Counted from the first letter of the stretch, positions 1 to 8,567 are shown. The stretch: DNA of 64,000 bases from Pedobacter schmidteae (GCF_900564155.1 NZ_LS999839.1:1361097-1425096), one strand, 5' to 3'. Program-made: numbers and translations. Notes: generated by a model not told the origin, from the sequence alone.

Positions 1-460
1 TATCCGATCAGGTGGAAAGGTATTTAATGCCACGGAAAATACGCTGGTTAGATCAGGCTTAAGTCTTAAAACTTTGGATCGGGGAACCAGAGTATTTGAT
101 GGGATCATCGAATCGACAGGTGTACAGAATACGATAGCTGTACCATTGAATCAAAACTATTATCAGACGATTTATGCCAATCAGGGCTACGATTTTGTAG
201 AAGATGGTAGCTGGACCAGGTTGAGGTACGCGACGCTTACTTATAAGTTGCCCACTCAATACCTGGGTAAACTGAAAATTAAGGGGTTGTCATTTACAGC
301 TACAGGGCGTAACCTTATTTTGATTACCAATTATTCGGGTGTGGATCCGGAAGTTTCAGGTAGTGGCGCTGGTGTGGGTGGTACTGGTTCCTTTGGCTTT
401 GATAATCTTGGCGTGCCAGCTACCAGAGGTTTTGATTTAGGTTTAAAGTTAACTTTATAA
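1..460 (+). CDS. SusC/RagA-type TonB-linked outer membrane protein, C-terminal fragment
   Basis: This is the 3' end of a gene that begins before the window; the open frame runs from base 2 to the TAA at 458-460 with no start needed inside. The visible part is about 152 residues. It shows the usual SusC ending: a stretch on structured strands (GSWTRLRYATLTYKLP), then TGRNLILITNYSGVDPEVSG and a last amphipathic strand ending DLGLKLTL, which is typical of the final strands of the 22-strand barrel. The family imports glycans or peptides across the outer membrane with a SusD lipoprotein lid and TonB energy. A SusD gene follows after 15 bp. The substrate cannot be told from this fragment, and the plug and TonB box lie outside the window. 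Confidence 0.9.
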   Translation, partial: IRSGGKVFNATENTLVRSGLSLKTLDRGTRVFDGIIESTGVQNTIAVPLNQNYYQTIYANQGYDFVEDGSWTRLRYATLTYKLPTQYLGKLKIKGLSFTATGRNLILITNYSGVDPEVSGSGAGVGGTGSFGFDNLGVPATRGFDLGLKLTL

Positions 461-475
461 GGAGGAGAATTGATT

Positions 476-2080
476 ATGACTATGATATATAAAAAAGGAA
501 TAGCATGCCTTGTTTTAGGAACCATCCTTTTAACCAGTTCTTGTAAGAAGTTTCTGGATGTGAATGTAGATCCCAATAACCCAACACATGTAAGTGCTGC
601 AAACCGGTTGGTTGGAGCCATTACTACGTCAAATGGAGCAGCAATGTGGCGTGGATCAAGAGAAATTGCGGGTGTAACCCAATATGGTGTAACCAAGCTA
701 TTAACGGGCACAAACTTGAATGCGGAGACCTGGCGCTTTACGGCCAGTTATTTTGCCTGGCAGAATACTTATGTGTTTACCATGCCTAATTGTGTGGATC
801 TGATTAATTTAGGTGAAGAAGAGGGGAGCCCATGTTTTGTTGGTGCAGGAAAAACATTGCTGGCGATGAACTTTGGTATGCTTGCTGACCAGTACGGTGC
901 TATTGTAATCGATGAATTTTATAATGGAAAAACGCAGATCGCTTTAACACCAAAAATGCAGGATCAACAGACTGCTTATCAACGCATAGATAAGCTGTTG
1001 GATGATGCCATCGTTGCATTTAATAGTCCGACCAACAACACCACCTTAAACTCTGCGGCGGGGGATATCATGTACCAGGGAAATATTGATAAATGGAAAC
1101 GTTTTGCCTGGGCATTGAAAGCCAGGTATCTGAACCATTTATCTAAAAAAACTGCTTTGTATAATCCGACGAAGATTATAGAGGCCTGTGGGAATGCTTT
1201 TAATGCTGATGGTATGGATGCTGAGTTTCCTTATCTGGCTGGTGCATTGCCTACAGATGAAAACCCATGGTTTAGTTGGGGAGGCTTTGTTGTGCCAGCA
1301 GTAGATCCTAATGATAATGCTTATAACCCAAGGTATTTTGCATGGAGCCAGTTTTTCGTAAATATGTTGACTACGTTACCTGTTACGAATACGGTAAGAC
1401 AAGATCCAAGAATCAGCAAAATAATGCAGGCCGCAGTTTCTGATGGACAGTATCGTGGTTTAAGATCGGGAGGTGGTTTGATAGCCGGACAAGGTATTTT
1501 GGCCAACGGGCAGCCGGGAGATGCTACAAAGAAAAATGCGAATGACTACGGACGCTTTAGCAATAGCGGTTTTTATACCAAACAAACGTCTCCTTTTCCT
1601 TTTATCACTTATTCTGAAGTGAAATTGATAGAGGCAGAAGCTCGTTTGAGATCTGGTGATATACCAGGGGCGCTTCTGGCTTATGAGGAGGGGGTAAAAT
1701 CAAATATGCGCAAGCTGGGGGTTGCTGCGGTAGATATTAATACTTACTGGGCTGCTCAGGTGGCGGATGGATTAGCTGCTCATTTTGCCAATCTTACACA
1801 GGGCTTAAGTCATATTATGAGGCAAAAATATATATCCTTATGTTTGAACCCTGAAACCTGGGTAGATATGCGGAGGTCTGATTTTAGTCAGGCTATTTAT
1901 GGCCCTTCATTGGTTAGGCCATTGAACCTGAACACGACGATATTTGATGCGGGTAATCCCAATCAGTGGATCAGGGGGATGGTGTATGAAAGTAATGAAG
2001 CTACCAGAAATCCTGATAATGTTGGCGACAATACGGAAAGATACCGCTTGTTAACTCCTCTATGGTGGGATACAAATTAG
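476..2080 (+). CDS. SusD/RagB-like outer membrane lipoprotein (SusD_2 type)
   Basis: This is the surface lipoprotein that caps the SusC channel and binds substrate. I chose the ATG at 476 because GGAGGAG at 461-467 sits about 8 bp upstream; an upstream in-frame TTG at 470 is too close to that ribosome binding site. The N-terminus is a lipoprotein signal (LVLGTILLTSSC, lipid on Cys) followed by KKFLDVNVDPNNPTHVS, the opening seen in the SusD_2/SusD-like superfamily. Later signatures are FAWALKARYLNHLSKK (a TPR-like helix) and PFITYSEVKLIEAEARLRSG, a helix conserved across SusD proteins. At about 534 residues it has normal length. It lies between the partial SusC and an amidase gene. The ligand is unknown, but the amidase next door points to cell-wall fragments as one possibility. 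Confidence 0.93.
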   Translation: MTMIYKKGIACLVLGTILLTSSCKKFLDVNVDPNNPTHVSAANRLVGAITTSNGAAMWRGSREIAGVTQYGVTKLLTGTNLNAETWRFTASYFAWQNTYVFTMPNCVDLINLGEEEGSPCFVGAGKTLLAMNFGMLADQYGAIVIDEFYNGKTQIALTPKMQDQQTAYQRIDKLLDDAIVAFNSPTNNTTLNSAAGDIMYQGNIDKWKRFAWALKARYLNHLSKKTALYNPTKIIEACGNAFNADGMDAEFPYLAGALPTDENPWFSWGGFVVPAVDPNDNAYNPRYFAWSQFFVNMLTTLPVTNTVRQDPRISKIMQAAVSDGQYRGLRSGGGLIAGQGILANGQPGDATKKNANDYGRFSNSGFYTKQTSPFPFITYSEVKLIEAEARLRSGDIPGALLAYEEGVKSNMRKLGVAAVDINTYWAAQVADGLAAHFANLTQGLSHIMRQKYISLCLNPETWVDMRRSDFSQAIYGPSLVRPLNLNTTIFDAGNPNQWIRGMVYESNEATRNPDNVGDNTERYRLLTPLWWDTN

Positions 2081-2096
2081 TAATTTTAAATAGACG

Positions 2097-2774
2097 ATGA
2101 TAAAGAAACATGCTGTAAAGCTTGGTTTGATTTTACTTTGTAGCACTGCGACCCTTCATGTAAGGGCGCAGGCTACTTTCAGGATATTTGATAAACCAAT
2201 TGTATTTGATGCAGAGCGCAGGCAGCTTTCGCTGGAATATCTGCAGAAGCGGCACGGACTAAAACAAGACGAGCCGACGATTAAACCGGTAATGGTGGTA
2301 CTGCATTGGACGGCCATCCCAACCATTGAACAGACTTTTGATGCATTTAACAAGTCGAAACTACCCGGCGCACGCAAAGAGATCGCGACAGCTGGCTTGC
2401 TGAATGTGTCTTCGCAGTTTCTGATAGATAGGGATGGGACGATTTTTAGGCTATTGCCTGATACCATTTTTGCCAGACATGTGATTGGTTTAAACTATTG
2501 CGCCATTGGTGTCGAAAATATAGGTAGCGATAACAATCCACTAACTGCAGCGCAGCTCAACGCCAACGAACAATTGATCAGGTACCTGAAACGGAAATAC
2601 CCGATTGAGTATGTGATTGGACATTATGAGTATACCCGATTTAAAGGGACAGCATTATGGAAAGAGTCCGATCCTTCGTACCGGACCGAAAAAACAGATC
2701 CGGGAATTGATTTTATGAAAAAGATAAGGGAGCAGCTAAAAGATTTAAATATAAAAGGTGCACCTCAGCCATAA
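2097..2774 (+). CDS. Exported N-acetylmuramoyl-L-alanine amidase (Amidase_2 family)
   Basis: The predicted enzyme is a zinc amidase that cuts the bond between N-acetylmuramic acid and the stem peptide of peptidoglycan. The N-terminus is a signal peptide (about residues 1-24, ending HVRAQA). The catalytic fold shows the expected landmarks: VVLHWTAIPT with the first zinc His, SSQFLIDRDGTIFRL, then ARHVIGLN and CAIGVENIG, a second His in IGHYEY, and an Asp in EKTDPGIDFM that takes the place of the third ligand as in AmiD-type enzymes. Length (225 residues) is normal. It follows the SusD gene by 16 bp and is probably in the same transcript. Together this suggests processing or recycling of muropeptides in the periplasm, or use of foreign cell walls. 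That link to the SusCD pair is inference. Confidence 0.88.
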   Translation: MIKKHAVKLGLILLCSTATLHVRAQATFRIFDKPIVFDAERRQLSLEYLQKRHGLKQDEPTIKPVMVVLHWTAIPTIEQTFDAFNKSKLPGARKEIATAGLLNVSSQFLIDRDGTIFRLLPDTIFARHVIGLNYCAIGVENIGSDNNPLTAAQLNANEQLIRYLKRKYPIEYVIGHYEYTRFKGTALWKESDPSYRTEKTDPGIDFMKKIREQLKDLNIKGAPQP

Positions 2775-2802
2775 TTAAAGAACGCAGTATTACAATTATT
2801 TA

Positions 2803-2810
2803 TATTTTTG
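2803..2810 (+). promoter_or_regulatory. Candidate -7 promoter element (TATTTTTG) before the CsbD-like gene
   Basis: TATTTTTG matches the Bacteroidota -7 consensus TAnnTTTG. It ends 4 bp before the ATG at 2815, so a transcript from it would begin at or near the start codon. No clear TTTG -33 box is present at the usual 19-bp spacing. Confidence 0.4.
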
Positions 2811-2814
2811 CAGT

Positions 2815-3030
2815 ATGGCGAATTTTACATTGACTCCCGATACCTGGAAAAAGGTTAAAATTAAATTTCTAAGAAAATATCGTGAACTGGCACAAGTGGA
2901 CCTTGCTTTTGTACCTGGACAAGAAGATGAGTTGGTAACCCAGTTGATGGATCTGGTAAAAAGGGATCGGGCATATATAGAATTTACCATTCAAAAGGCT
3001 TTGGCCGACCCTGAAGGCAACAGGCTTTAA
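2815..3030 (+). CDS. Small CsbD-like protein
   Basis: A 71-residue hydrophilic, charged protein without signal peptide or membrane segment. Its pattern resembles a divergent CsbD-like stress protein: a Trp near the start (W11) in a basic helix (KKVKIKFLRKYRELAQVDL), then FVPGQEDELVTQLMDLVKR, which matches the family pattern of tyrosine/threonine-rich linker, acidic GQEDEL turn and a second helix. In family members this is usually a general stress protein of unknown biochemical action. It stands alone between the amidase and the S41 protease, in the same direction, with a candidate promoter ending 4 bp before its start. The family call is my pattern match and could be wrong; that it is a real gene is supported by codon use, the clean start and the promoter-like box. 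Confidence 0.6.
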   Translation: MANFTLTPDTWKKVKIKFLRKYRELAQVDLAFVPGQEDELVTQLMDLVKRDRAYIEFTIQKALADPEGNRL

Positions 3031-3102
3031 TTGCATTTGTAATTATTGATATACAAGGCTTTTTTGTAAATTTATCAGCACATTGACGAATAGAAGTGCT
3101 GT

Positions 3103-4806
3103 ATGATGAAAACTTATAAAATTGCCGCCGCTGCATTGTTGATTTCCTTTGCCGGTTTAACCTGGTCATTTAAAGAAGATTTGTTCCAGGTATCTAAAAA
3201 CCTCGATATTTTTGCCTCATTATATAAGGAGATCAATGTCAATTATGTAGAAGAAACCAACCCGTCCAGATTGATGCGTACCAGTATTGATGCCATGCTG
3301 GATAATCTGGATCCCTATACCGAATATGTACCCGAATCGGAAGTTGAAGATTATAAGCTGAAATATGTAAGTACGCAATACGGAGGTATTGGTGCAAGCA
3401 CTATTTTTATTGAAGGTAAGCTGTTTGTAAATGAAGTGAATGAGGGCTATCCGGCAGACAAACAGGGCGTAAAGCCTGGCGATCAGTTGGTAAAGATTAA
3501 TGGCAATGAGGTGAAAGGGAAGGAACGGGGACAGATTAGCCAGCTGTTGCGTGGGCCTAAAGGCTCTGCAGTTGAATTGCTCATGATCAGAGAAGGGGCG
3601 CTTGTTACCAAGACGCTGGTTCGTGATGAGATTAAGCAACCAAATGTTACTTATTCTGGTATGACCGATGATAATATTGCTTACATCCGTTTAGATAAAT
3701 TTTTGGAAAATTCGGCACAGGAAGTGAAAGATGCTGCTGTGACCTTAGGAAAGCTACAACCAAAAGGCATGATACTGGATTTACGGTATAATGGCGGAGG
3801 TATATTGCAGGAAGCGGTGAAAATCGTAAATATTTTTGTCGATAAGGATATCATGATTGTAACCCAAAAGGGACGAAATCCTCAAAAGACAATTAGTTAC
3901 AAAACGCTCAATCAGCCTTTGTTCCCACAAATTCCTTTGGTGGTGCTGATTAGTGGTTCGTCTGCTTCGGCTTCTGAAATTGTAGCCGGGGCATTTCAGG
4001 ATCTTGACAGGGCAATTATTGTCGGTCAGCGAAGTTATGGGAAGGGACTGGTTCAACAGACCTTTAACTTGCCTTATAATAGCCTGGTTAAGGTAACTGT
4101 AGCAAAATATTTTACACCTTCGGGTAGGTGCATTCAGGCTCTGGATTATGCACATAAGGATGCAAATGGTAAAACGTTGAAGATCGCCGATTCTCTGATG
4201 TCCAAATTCAATACAAAAACGGGCCGTAATGTGTACGATGGGAACGGTATTTATCCAGACGTAGCCGTAAGTGCGTCAAAGTTAAGTCCGGTTACCATCT
4301 CATTGATCAATAAGTACTTGTTTTTTGACTATGCAAATAGCTATAAAAAGAACAATAAGACTATTGCCCCCGCAGCCGCTTTTCAATTGAGCGATGCGGA
4401 TTATGCACAGTTTGTGGCCTCGCTGGCGGGAAAGGATTATTCTTATGTTTCACGTACGGAACGATTACTTACCGATTTGAGAGCAGAGGCTGAGAAAGAA
4501 AATAAATTAGCCGCAGTAAAGGCAGATCTGGATGATTTGAAGAGTAAGATGCTGGGGGCTAAAAAAGCAGACCTAAGTACTTATAAAGCGGAAATTAAAC
4601 GGGTTTTGGAAACGCAGATTGTAAGTCGTTATTATTATGAAAAAGGCAAGGTGACACAGGCTTTTCAATATGACCGGGAATTGAGTGCAGCTAAAGCGTT
4701 GTTAAATGACAGCCATAAAATGCTGGCCATATTGAAGGGCGCCGGAGAATATAAAACAATCGGCAGCCCTGTGAAAACAGTAGCTGCCGCTATAGATAAT
4801 GATTAA
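3103..4806 (+). CDS. S41 family C-terminal processing peptidase (CtpA/Prc-like)
   Basis: This is a periplasmic serine protease that trims exported proteins from their C-terminus. Residues 1-23 are a signal or anchor segment (IAAAALLISFAGLTWSF). An N-terminal helical part is followed by a PDZ domain around residues 85-175 (GGIGAS, GVKPGDQLVKINGNEV) and the S41 core at about 185-360. The catalytic Ser/Lys dyad is visible: Ser289 in the SSASASE motif and Lys314 in SYGKGLVQ, 25 residues apart as in E. coli Prc. A C-terminal region of about 180 residues rich in Lys and Glu follows. Length (567) is normal for the Bacteroidota enzymes. ATG codons at 3103 and 3106 are both possible starts. It faces the ferredoxin gene with only 6 bp between the stop codons. 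Confidence 0.93.
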   Translation: MMKTYKIAAAALLISFAGLTWSFKEDLFQVSKNLDIFASLYKEINVNYVEETNPSRLMRTSIDAMLDNLDPYTEYVPESEVEDYKLKYVSTQYGGIGASTIFIEGKLFVNEVNEGYPADKQGVKPGDQLVKINGNEVKGKERGQISQLLRGPKGSAVELLMIREGALVTKTLVRDEIKQPNVTYSGMTDDNIAYIRLDKFLENSAQEVKDAAVTLGKLQPKGMILDLRYNGGGILQEAVKIVNIFVDKDIMIVTQKGRNPQKTISYKTLNQPLFPQIPLVVLISGSSASASEIVAGAFQDLDRAIIVGQRSYGKGLVQQTFNLPYNSLVKVTVAKYFTPSGRCIQALDYAHKDANGKTLKIADSLMSKFNTKTGRNVYDGNGIYPDVAVSASKLSPVTISLINKYLFFDYANSYKKNNKTIAPAAAFQLSDADYAQFVASLAGKDYSYVSRTERLLTDLRAEAEKENKLAAVKADLDDLKSKMLGAKKADLSTYKAEIKRVLETQIVSRYYYEKGKVTQAFQYDRELSAAKALLNDSHKMLAILKGAGEYKTIGSPVKTVAAAIDND

Positions 4807-4812
4807 TACTTT

Positions 4813-5142
4813 TTATTCTGCGTGATGCAACTTAACCACGAGCCCGTCCATTGCGGGGTTCAGTTGTAACTGGCAAGCTAATCTTGAATTGGGCAACAGA
4901 TCGGGTAATGTATCCAACATGGCATATTCGTCATCTGTCATTTCATTCAGTTTTTCTTCTCCTTCCAATACATCCACACAGCAGGTAGCACATAAGGCCA
5001 TCCCTCCGCAGGTAGCAAGGATGTCGTATTCGCAAGCTTTCAGGTATTCCATTAGGCTTAAGCCCATGTCGACAGGAGCTTCTAAAGTAGTTCGGCTACC
5101 GTCTGGATTTTGGACGTGTAGGGTAATGTTATTCTCTTCCAT
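4813..5142 (-). CDS. [2Fe-2S] ferredoxin, adrenodoxin/ISC type
   Basis: A 109-residue soluble electron carrier. The cluster ligands are plain: C45-x5-C51-x2-C54 in CGGMALCATC and C90 in RLACQLQL, the adrenodoxin/Isc ferredoxin pattern. An extra Cys at 55 directly follows the third ligand. There is no signal peptide, so it acts in the cytoplasm. It starts 2 bp after the stop codon of the reductase gene on the same strand, so the two are almost certainly one operon and partners: the reductase passes NAD(P)H electrons to this ferredoxin. The final acceptor (Fe-S assembly, a P450 or another oxygenase) is not shown by the neighbours. Confidence 0.92.
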   Translation of the reverse strand: MEENNITLHVQNPDGSRTTLEAPVDMGLSLMEYLKACEYDILATCGGMALCATCCVDVLEGEEKLNEMTDDEYAMLDTLPDLLPNSRLACQLQLNPAMDGLVVKLHHAE

Positions 5143-5144
5143 GC

Positions 5145-6155
5145 TTAAAATTCTGCTACACCGTTTACAGTAGTGTATTTCATGGTGTATTTAACTCCGG
5201 GATTCATGTATTGGTATGCACTGTGGCTCATTAACGCAGCTTCGTGAAATCCACAAAGGATAAGTTTTAGCTTATTGGTATAAGTGTTGATGTCGCCAAT
5301 AGCATAGATGCCCGGTATATTTGTTGAATAGTCGTCTGTGTTTACTTCAATGGCACTTTTGCTGATGTTCAGGTTCCATTGTTCGATAGGACCCAATTTA
5401 GGGCTTAAGCCAAAAAGCGGGATTAGGTGATCGGCGGCTACAAGGTTGGTTTCAAGTGTTTTATTGTGAATCAGCTCAACGCTTTCCAGCTTACCGTTTC
5501 CGTTTACCGAATTGAGGTTACTGTTGAGTACCAAATTGATTTTTCCGCTTTCAGCAAGTTCCATTACTTTGTTAACAGAGTCTGGTGCGCCACGGAAGCT
5601 TTCGCTGCGGTGTACTAAGGTCAATTCATCAACAATATCAGCTAAAAATATGGTCCAGTCTAATGCAGAGTCACCTCCTCCGGCAATTACCATTTTTTGT
5701 CCACGGTATTTTTCAGGATCAAGGATCATATAATTTACCCCTCTGCCATTTTCAAATTGCTCTAAACCTGCTACAGCTGGTTTGCGAGGCTCAAAACAGC
5801 CTAATCCACCTGCAATAACTACAACTTTAGATTCTATTATGGTTCCCATATTTGTAGTCAATACGAAATCGCCTTCGCCACGCTTTTCCAGGCCTTCTAT
5901 ACGTTCGCCTAGTGTAAAACCTGGGTGGAATGGTTTGGCCTGTTCCATAAGGTTATCGATCAATTCCTGAGCTAGCACAGTAGGGTAACCGGGAATATCG
6001 TAAATAGGTTTTTTAGGATATATTTCAGAAAGCTGTCCGCCAACCTGTGGCAGATAGTCTATTAAATGACAGCGCATTTTTAGTAAACCTGCTTCAAAGA
6101 TTGCGAATAAACCTACAGGTCCGGCGCCAATGATGGCTATATCAGTAGAAATCAT
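5145..6155 (-). CDS. Ferredoxin-NADP+ reductase, thioredoxin-reductase-like type
   Basis: An FAD flavoprotein of 336 residues that moves electrons between NAD(P)H and ferredoxin. Landmarks are the FAD-binding Rossmann motif at the N-terminus (AIIGAGPVGLFA), the NADP-binding motif MVIAGGGDSALDW near residue 160, and the closing FAD signature GIYAIGDINTY near residue 280. It lacks the CxxC disulfide of thioredoxin reductase, which separates this plant-independent type of ferredoxin reductase from TrxR. It is the first gene of a two-gene operon with the [2Fe-2S] ferredoxin. The divergent LpxH gene begins 129 bp away. A box resembling the -7 element (TAAATTCG, minus strand, 6178-6171) lies 16 bp upstream of its ATG but is imperfect. 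Confidence 0.9.
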   Translation of the reverse strand: MISTDIAIIGAGPVGLFAIFEAGLLKMRCHLIDYLPQVGGQLSEIYPKKPIYDIPGYPTVLAQELIDNLMEQAKPFHPGFTLGERIEGLEKRGEGDFVLTTNMGTIIESKVVVIAGGLGCFEPRKPAVAGLEQFENGRGVNYMILDPEKYRGQKMVIAGGGDSALDWTIFLADIVDELTLVHRSESFRGAPDSVNKVMELAESGKINLVLNSNLNSVNGNGKLESVELIHNKTLETNLVAADHLIPLFGLSPKLGPIEQWNLNISKSAIEVNTDDYSTNIPGIYAIGDINTYTNKLKLILCGFHEAALMSHSAYQYMNPGVKYTMKYTTVNGVAEF

Positions 6156-6267
6156 AGTTTAAATTTTGTGCGAATTTACGAACTTTTGTTATTAATAACG
6201 ATTCTATTTATTAATATTCTATATAATCTGTAGAACATGTGAAAATATACTGACAGATTATTTTGCA

Positions 6268-6275
6268 TATCTTTG
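6268..6275 (+). promoter_or_regulatory. Candidate -7 promoter element (TATCTTTG) for the LpxH gene
   Basis: TATCTTTG is an exact match to TAnnTTTG and ends 9 bp before the ATG at 6285. It overlaps an upstream in-frame TTG at 6273, which is why I reject that start. No convincing -33 box was seen. The resulting leader would be only a few bases. Confidence 0.45.
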
Positions 6276-6284
6276 GTTGCATCA

Positions 6285-7031
6285 ATGAAAAAGGACATAT
6301 ATTTTGCTTCTGACTTCCATCTGGGCTCTCCTAATCATGCCGAGAGCCGCAAACGGGAAGACCGCATTTTAAGGTGGTTAAGTTCCATAGAATCAACCTG
6401 TAGCGAGCTGTTTTTAATGGGGGATGTTTTTGATTTTTGGTTTGAATATCAGACGGTTGTGCCCAAAGGATTTGTGAGGTTGCAAGGTAAACTGGCGTCG
6501 ATGACGGATGCCGGAATAAAGGTTTATTTCTTTAAGGGAAACCACGACATGTGGGTAAATACCTATTTTACTGAGGAGATGGGGATAGAGATTGTGAGTG
6601 ATGAACTGATCATTGAGCGGGCAGGAAAGCGTTTCTTTTTACATCATGGTGACGGTTTAGGTCCCGGCGACAGGAAGTATAAAGTTCTGAGAAGCATATT
6701 TAGAAATCCGGTGTGTCAGTGGCTGTTTTCGCTGGTGCCGCCAAGAATTGGCTTAGGAATTGCCAATTGGTGGTCGAGCAGCAGCAGGGCGGCGAATCAT
6801 AAAGAAGAGGTTTTTAACGGTGTGGAGTACGAATGGCTCGCCATTTATGCAAAAGAGCTGTTGAAGAGGGAGCATTTTGACTATTTTGTTTTTGGGCACA
6901 GGCATTTGCCATTGGATATTGATCTTGGGGGAAAAAGTAAATATGTGAACCTTGGCGAATGGATTAATTTTAGTTCTTATGCCGTATTTGACGGCAATGA
7001 TTTAAGCCTTAAGTATTTTGAAAAAGAGTAA
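6285..7031 (+). CDS. lpxH: UDP-2,3-diacylglucosamine diphosphatase (LpxH-type metallophosphoesterase)
   Basis: The predicted enzyme hydrolyses UDP-2,3-diacylglucosamine to lipid X in lipid A synthesis, at the inner face of the cytoplasmic membrane. The calcineurin-like metal-binding motifs appear in order: SDFHLGSP, LMGDVFDFW, FKGNHDMW, FLHHGDGLGPGD and VFGHRHLPLD. The SxxDFHLG opening and the segment after HHGDG (RKYKVLRSIFRNPVCQWLFSLVPPRIGLGIA), a hydrophobic cap, fit LpxH better than general phosphoesterases. The length from the ATG at 6285 is 248 residues, which is normal. An upstream TTG at 6273 is in frame but lies inside a promoter-like box. It stands alone, divergent from the ferredoxin reductase. 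Confidence 0.85.
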   Translation: MKKDIYFASDFHLGSPNHAESRKREDRILRWLSSIESTCSELFLMGDVFDFWFEYQTVVPKGFVRLQGKLASMTDAGIKVYFFKGNHDMWVNTYFTEEMGIEIVSDELIIERAGKRFFLHHGDGLGPGDRKYKVLRSIFRNPVCQWLFSLVPPRIGLGIANWWSSSSRAANHKEEVFNGVEYEWLAIYAKELLKREHFDYFVFGHRHLPLDIDLGGKSKYVNLGEWINFSSYAVFDGNDLSLKYFEKE

Positions 7032-7090
7032 AAGGTTTGGAATGACTGTCTTTACAAATAAAATTTTAGTGGCATTAACTGAAAAAGCCG

Positions 7091-7098
7091 TATTTTTG
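7091..7098 (+). promoter_or_regulatory. Candidate -7 promoter element (TATTTTTG) before prfA
   Basis: TATTTTTG matches TAnnTTTG, 83 bp upstream of the prfA ATG. The -33 region is not a clear match, so this is a candidate only. Confidence 0.35.
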
Positions 7099-7181
7099 CT
7101 GCCCAAATAAAATAATGCCGCTTTTTTACAGCAATAGCTGTAAAGTGAAAAGAGTATATTTTAAATTTTCTGAAAAAAGAT

Positions 7182-8255
7182 ATGTTAGAGAAATTAGAAG
7201 CCATAAAGTTGCGCTGGGAGGATGTTGAGGAGCAATTAAGTAATCCTGATACCGTTCAGGATATGAAACGTTTTGCCGCTTTAAATAAAGAATATAAAGA
7301 TTTAGGTAAAATTGTAGACGAGTATAAGGTTTACAAAAATGTGATGAGCAACATCGAGGCAAATAAAGATATCCTTGCCAATGAGAAGGATGCTGAACTT
7401 CGTGAGATGGCGAAAGAGGAGATGGAGCTTCTGTTAAAGCAACAGGAGGAACTGGAAGAGAAGGTTCGCCTGATGTTGATTCCTAAAGATCCTGAAGATG
7501 CTAAGAATGCTGTGTTTGAGATCAGAGGTGGTACAGGTGGAGATGAGGCTGCTTTGTTTGCGGGTGATTTATATCGGATGTATAGCCGCTATTTTGAGCA
7601 AAAAGGTTGGAAAGTTGAGACTGTTGATGTAACCGAAGGAACAGCTGGTGGTTATAAAGAGGTGATTTTAAAGGTGAGTGGCGAAGATGTTTATGGACAA
7701 CTGAAATATGAGTCAGGTGTACACCGGGTTCAGCGGGTTCCTGATACAGAAACTCAGGGCCGTGTACATACTTCAGCTGCGTCAGTAGCTGTTTTACCAG
7801 AGGCCGAGGAAATAGATCTTTATATTAATCCGGCTGATATTGAGTTGCAAACCTCGCGTTCTGGTGGTGCAGGTGGACAGAACGTAAACAAGGTAGAGAC
7901 CAAGGTACAGCTTACCCACAAGCCTTCTGGTATTGTAGTGGTTTGTCAGCAGGAGCGCTCTCAGTTGGGTAATCGGATTATTGCGATGGAAATGTTGCGG
8001 AGCAAGCTGTACGATATAGAATTGCAGAAGAAAAACGGAGATATTGCCGCGAAGCGTAAGACGATGGTTTCGACAGGTGACCGTTCGGCTAAGATCAGAA
8101 CTTATAATTATCCGCAAGGAAGGGTAACAGATCATCGCATTGGATTAACACTTTATAACCTTAGTGGAGTGATGGATGGTAGTGTTCAGGAGCTGATTGA
8201 TGCTTTGCAGTTCGCTGAAAATGCAGAAAAAATGAAAGAAGGATCTGTGATATAG
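7182..8255 (+). CDS. prfA: Peptide chain release factor 1 (RF1)
   Basis: RF1 recognises UAA and UAG stop codons in the ribosomal A site and triggers peptide release. The peptidyl-hydrolysis motif GGQ is at residues 231-233 ([13 protein letters not shown]). The stop-codon recognition tripeptide of RF1, PxT, is present as PDT at 187-189 ([19 protein letters not shown]), whereas RF2 would show SPF. The C-terminal signature [20 protein letters not shown] is the RF1 form. At 357 residues it is full length, with no programmed frameshift as in prfB. The Gln of GGQ is normally methylated by PrmC; that gene is not in the window. It is followed by tRNA-Asp genes on the same strand, but a separate promoter before those suggests they are independent. 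Confidence 0.97.
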   Translation: MLEKLEAIKLRWEDVEEQLSNPDTVQDMKRFAALNKEYKDLGKIVDEYKVYKNVMSNIEANKDILANEKDAELREMAKEEMELLLKQQEELEEKVRLMLIPKDPEDAKNAVFEIRGGTGGDEAALFAGDLYRMYSRYFEQKGWKVETVDVTEGTAGGYKEVILKVSGEDVYGQLKYESGVHRVQRVPDTETQGRVHTSAASVAVLPEAEEIDLYINPADIELQTSRSGGAGGQNVNKVETKVQLTHKPSGIVVVCQQERSQLGNRIIAMEMLRSKLYDIELQKKNGDIAAKRKTMVSTGDRSAKIRTYNYPQGRVTDHRIGLTLYNLSGVMDGSVQELIDALQFAENAEKMKEGSVI

Positions 8256-8281
8256 CTAGTTACAGATATTTTAAAAAATAG

Positions 8282-8312
8282 TTTGCAAATAGAAATAAAG
8301 CCTCTATATTTG
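8282..8312 (+). promoter_or_regulatory. Promoter of the first tRNA-Asp gene, TTTG-N19-TATATTTG
   Basis: TTTG at 8282-8285 and TATATTTG at 8305-8312 are separated by exactly 19 bp. This matches the Bacteroidota housekeeping promoter (-33 TTTG, -7 TAnnTTTG). The expected start is near 8319, about 14 bp before the mature tRNA at 8333. Confidence 0.75.
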
Positions 8313-8332
8313 CAATCCCGAAAGGGAACAAC

Positions 8333-8406
8333 GGACCGGTAGTTCAGCTGGTTAGAATGCCGCCCTGTCACGGCGGAGGTCGCGGGTTCGAGTCCCGTCC
8401 GGTCCG
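8333..8406 (+). tRNA. tRNA-Asp (GTC)
   Basis: A complete 74-nt cloverleaf. The acceptor stem GGACCGG pairs with CCGGTCC, the discriminator base is G, the D arm contains AGCTGGTTAGA and the T arm reads GCGGG-TTCGAGT-CCCGT. The anticodon GTC is at 8367-8369 and reads GAC and GAU codons. The CCA end is not encoded (the next bases are CAA). It is followed by a hairpin terminator and is identical to a second copy 78 bp further on. Confidence 0.97.
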
Positions 8407-8407
8407 C

Positions 8408-8433
8408 AAAAGCACTCAGAAGGGTGCTTTTTT
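8408..8433 (+). terminator. Intrinsic terminator after the first tRNA-Asp
   Basis: AAAAGCAC at 8408-8415 pairs with GTGCTTTT at 8424-8431 around an 8-nt loop and runs into six T residues. It would separate the two tRNA genes, at least partly. Confidence 0.7.
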
Positions 8434-8483
8434 GTTTAAAGTATAGAGTAAGGGCAAATTCTGGCCCTCCTGAAAAGGAAAAT

Positions 8484-8557
8484 GGACCGGTAGTTCAGCT
8501 GGTTAGAATGCCGCCCTGTCACGGCGGAGGTCGCGGGTTCGAGTCCCGTCCGGTCCG
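8484..8557 (+). tRNA. tRNA-Asp (GTC), second identical copy
   Basis: Identical over all 74 nt to the copy at 8333-8406, including the anticodon GTC at 8518-8520; the identity extends two bases further (CA). CCA is not encoded. No good TTTG/TAnnTTTG promoter was seen in the 50 bp between the first terminator and this copy, so it may depend on read-through. A strong hairpin terminator follows. Confidence 0.97.
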
Positions 8558-8567
8558 CAGAAAACAT

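Noticed and set aside
331..711. A 126-codon minus-strand reading frame across the SusC/SusD junction
   Set aside because: It lies opposite two well-supported genes and its product has no domain pattern; it is a shadow frame.
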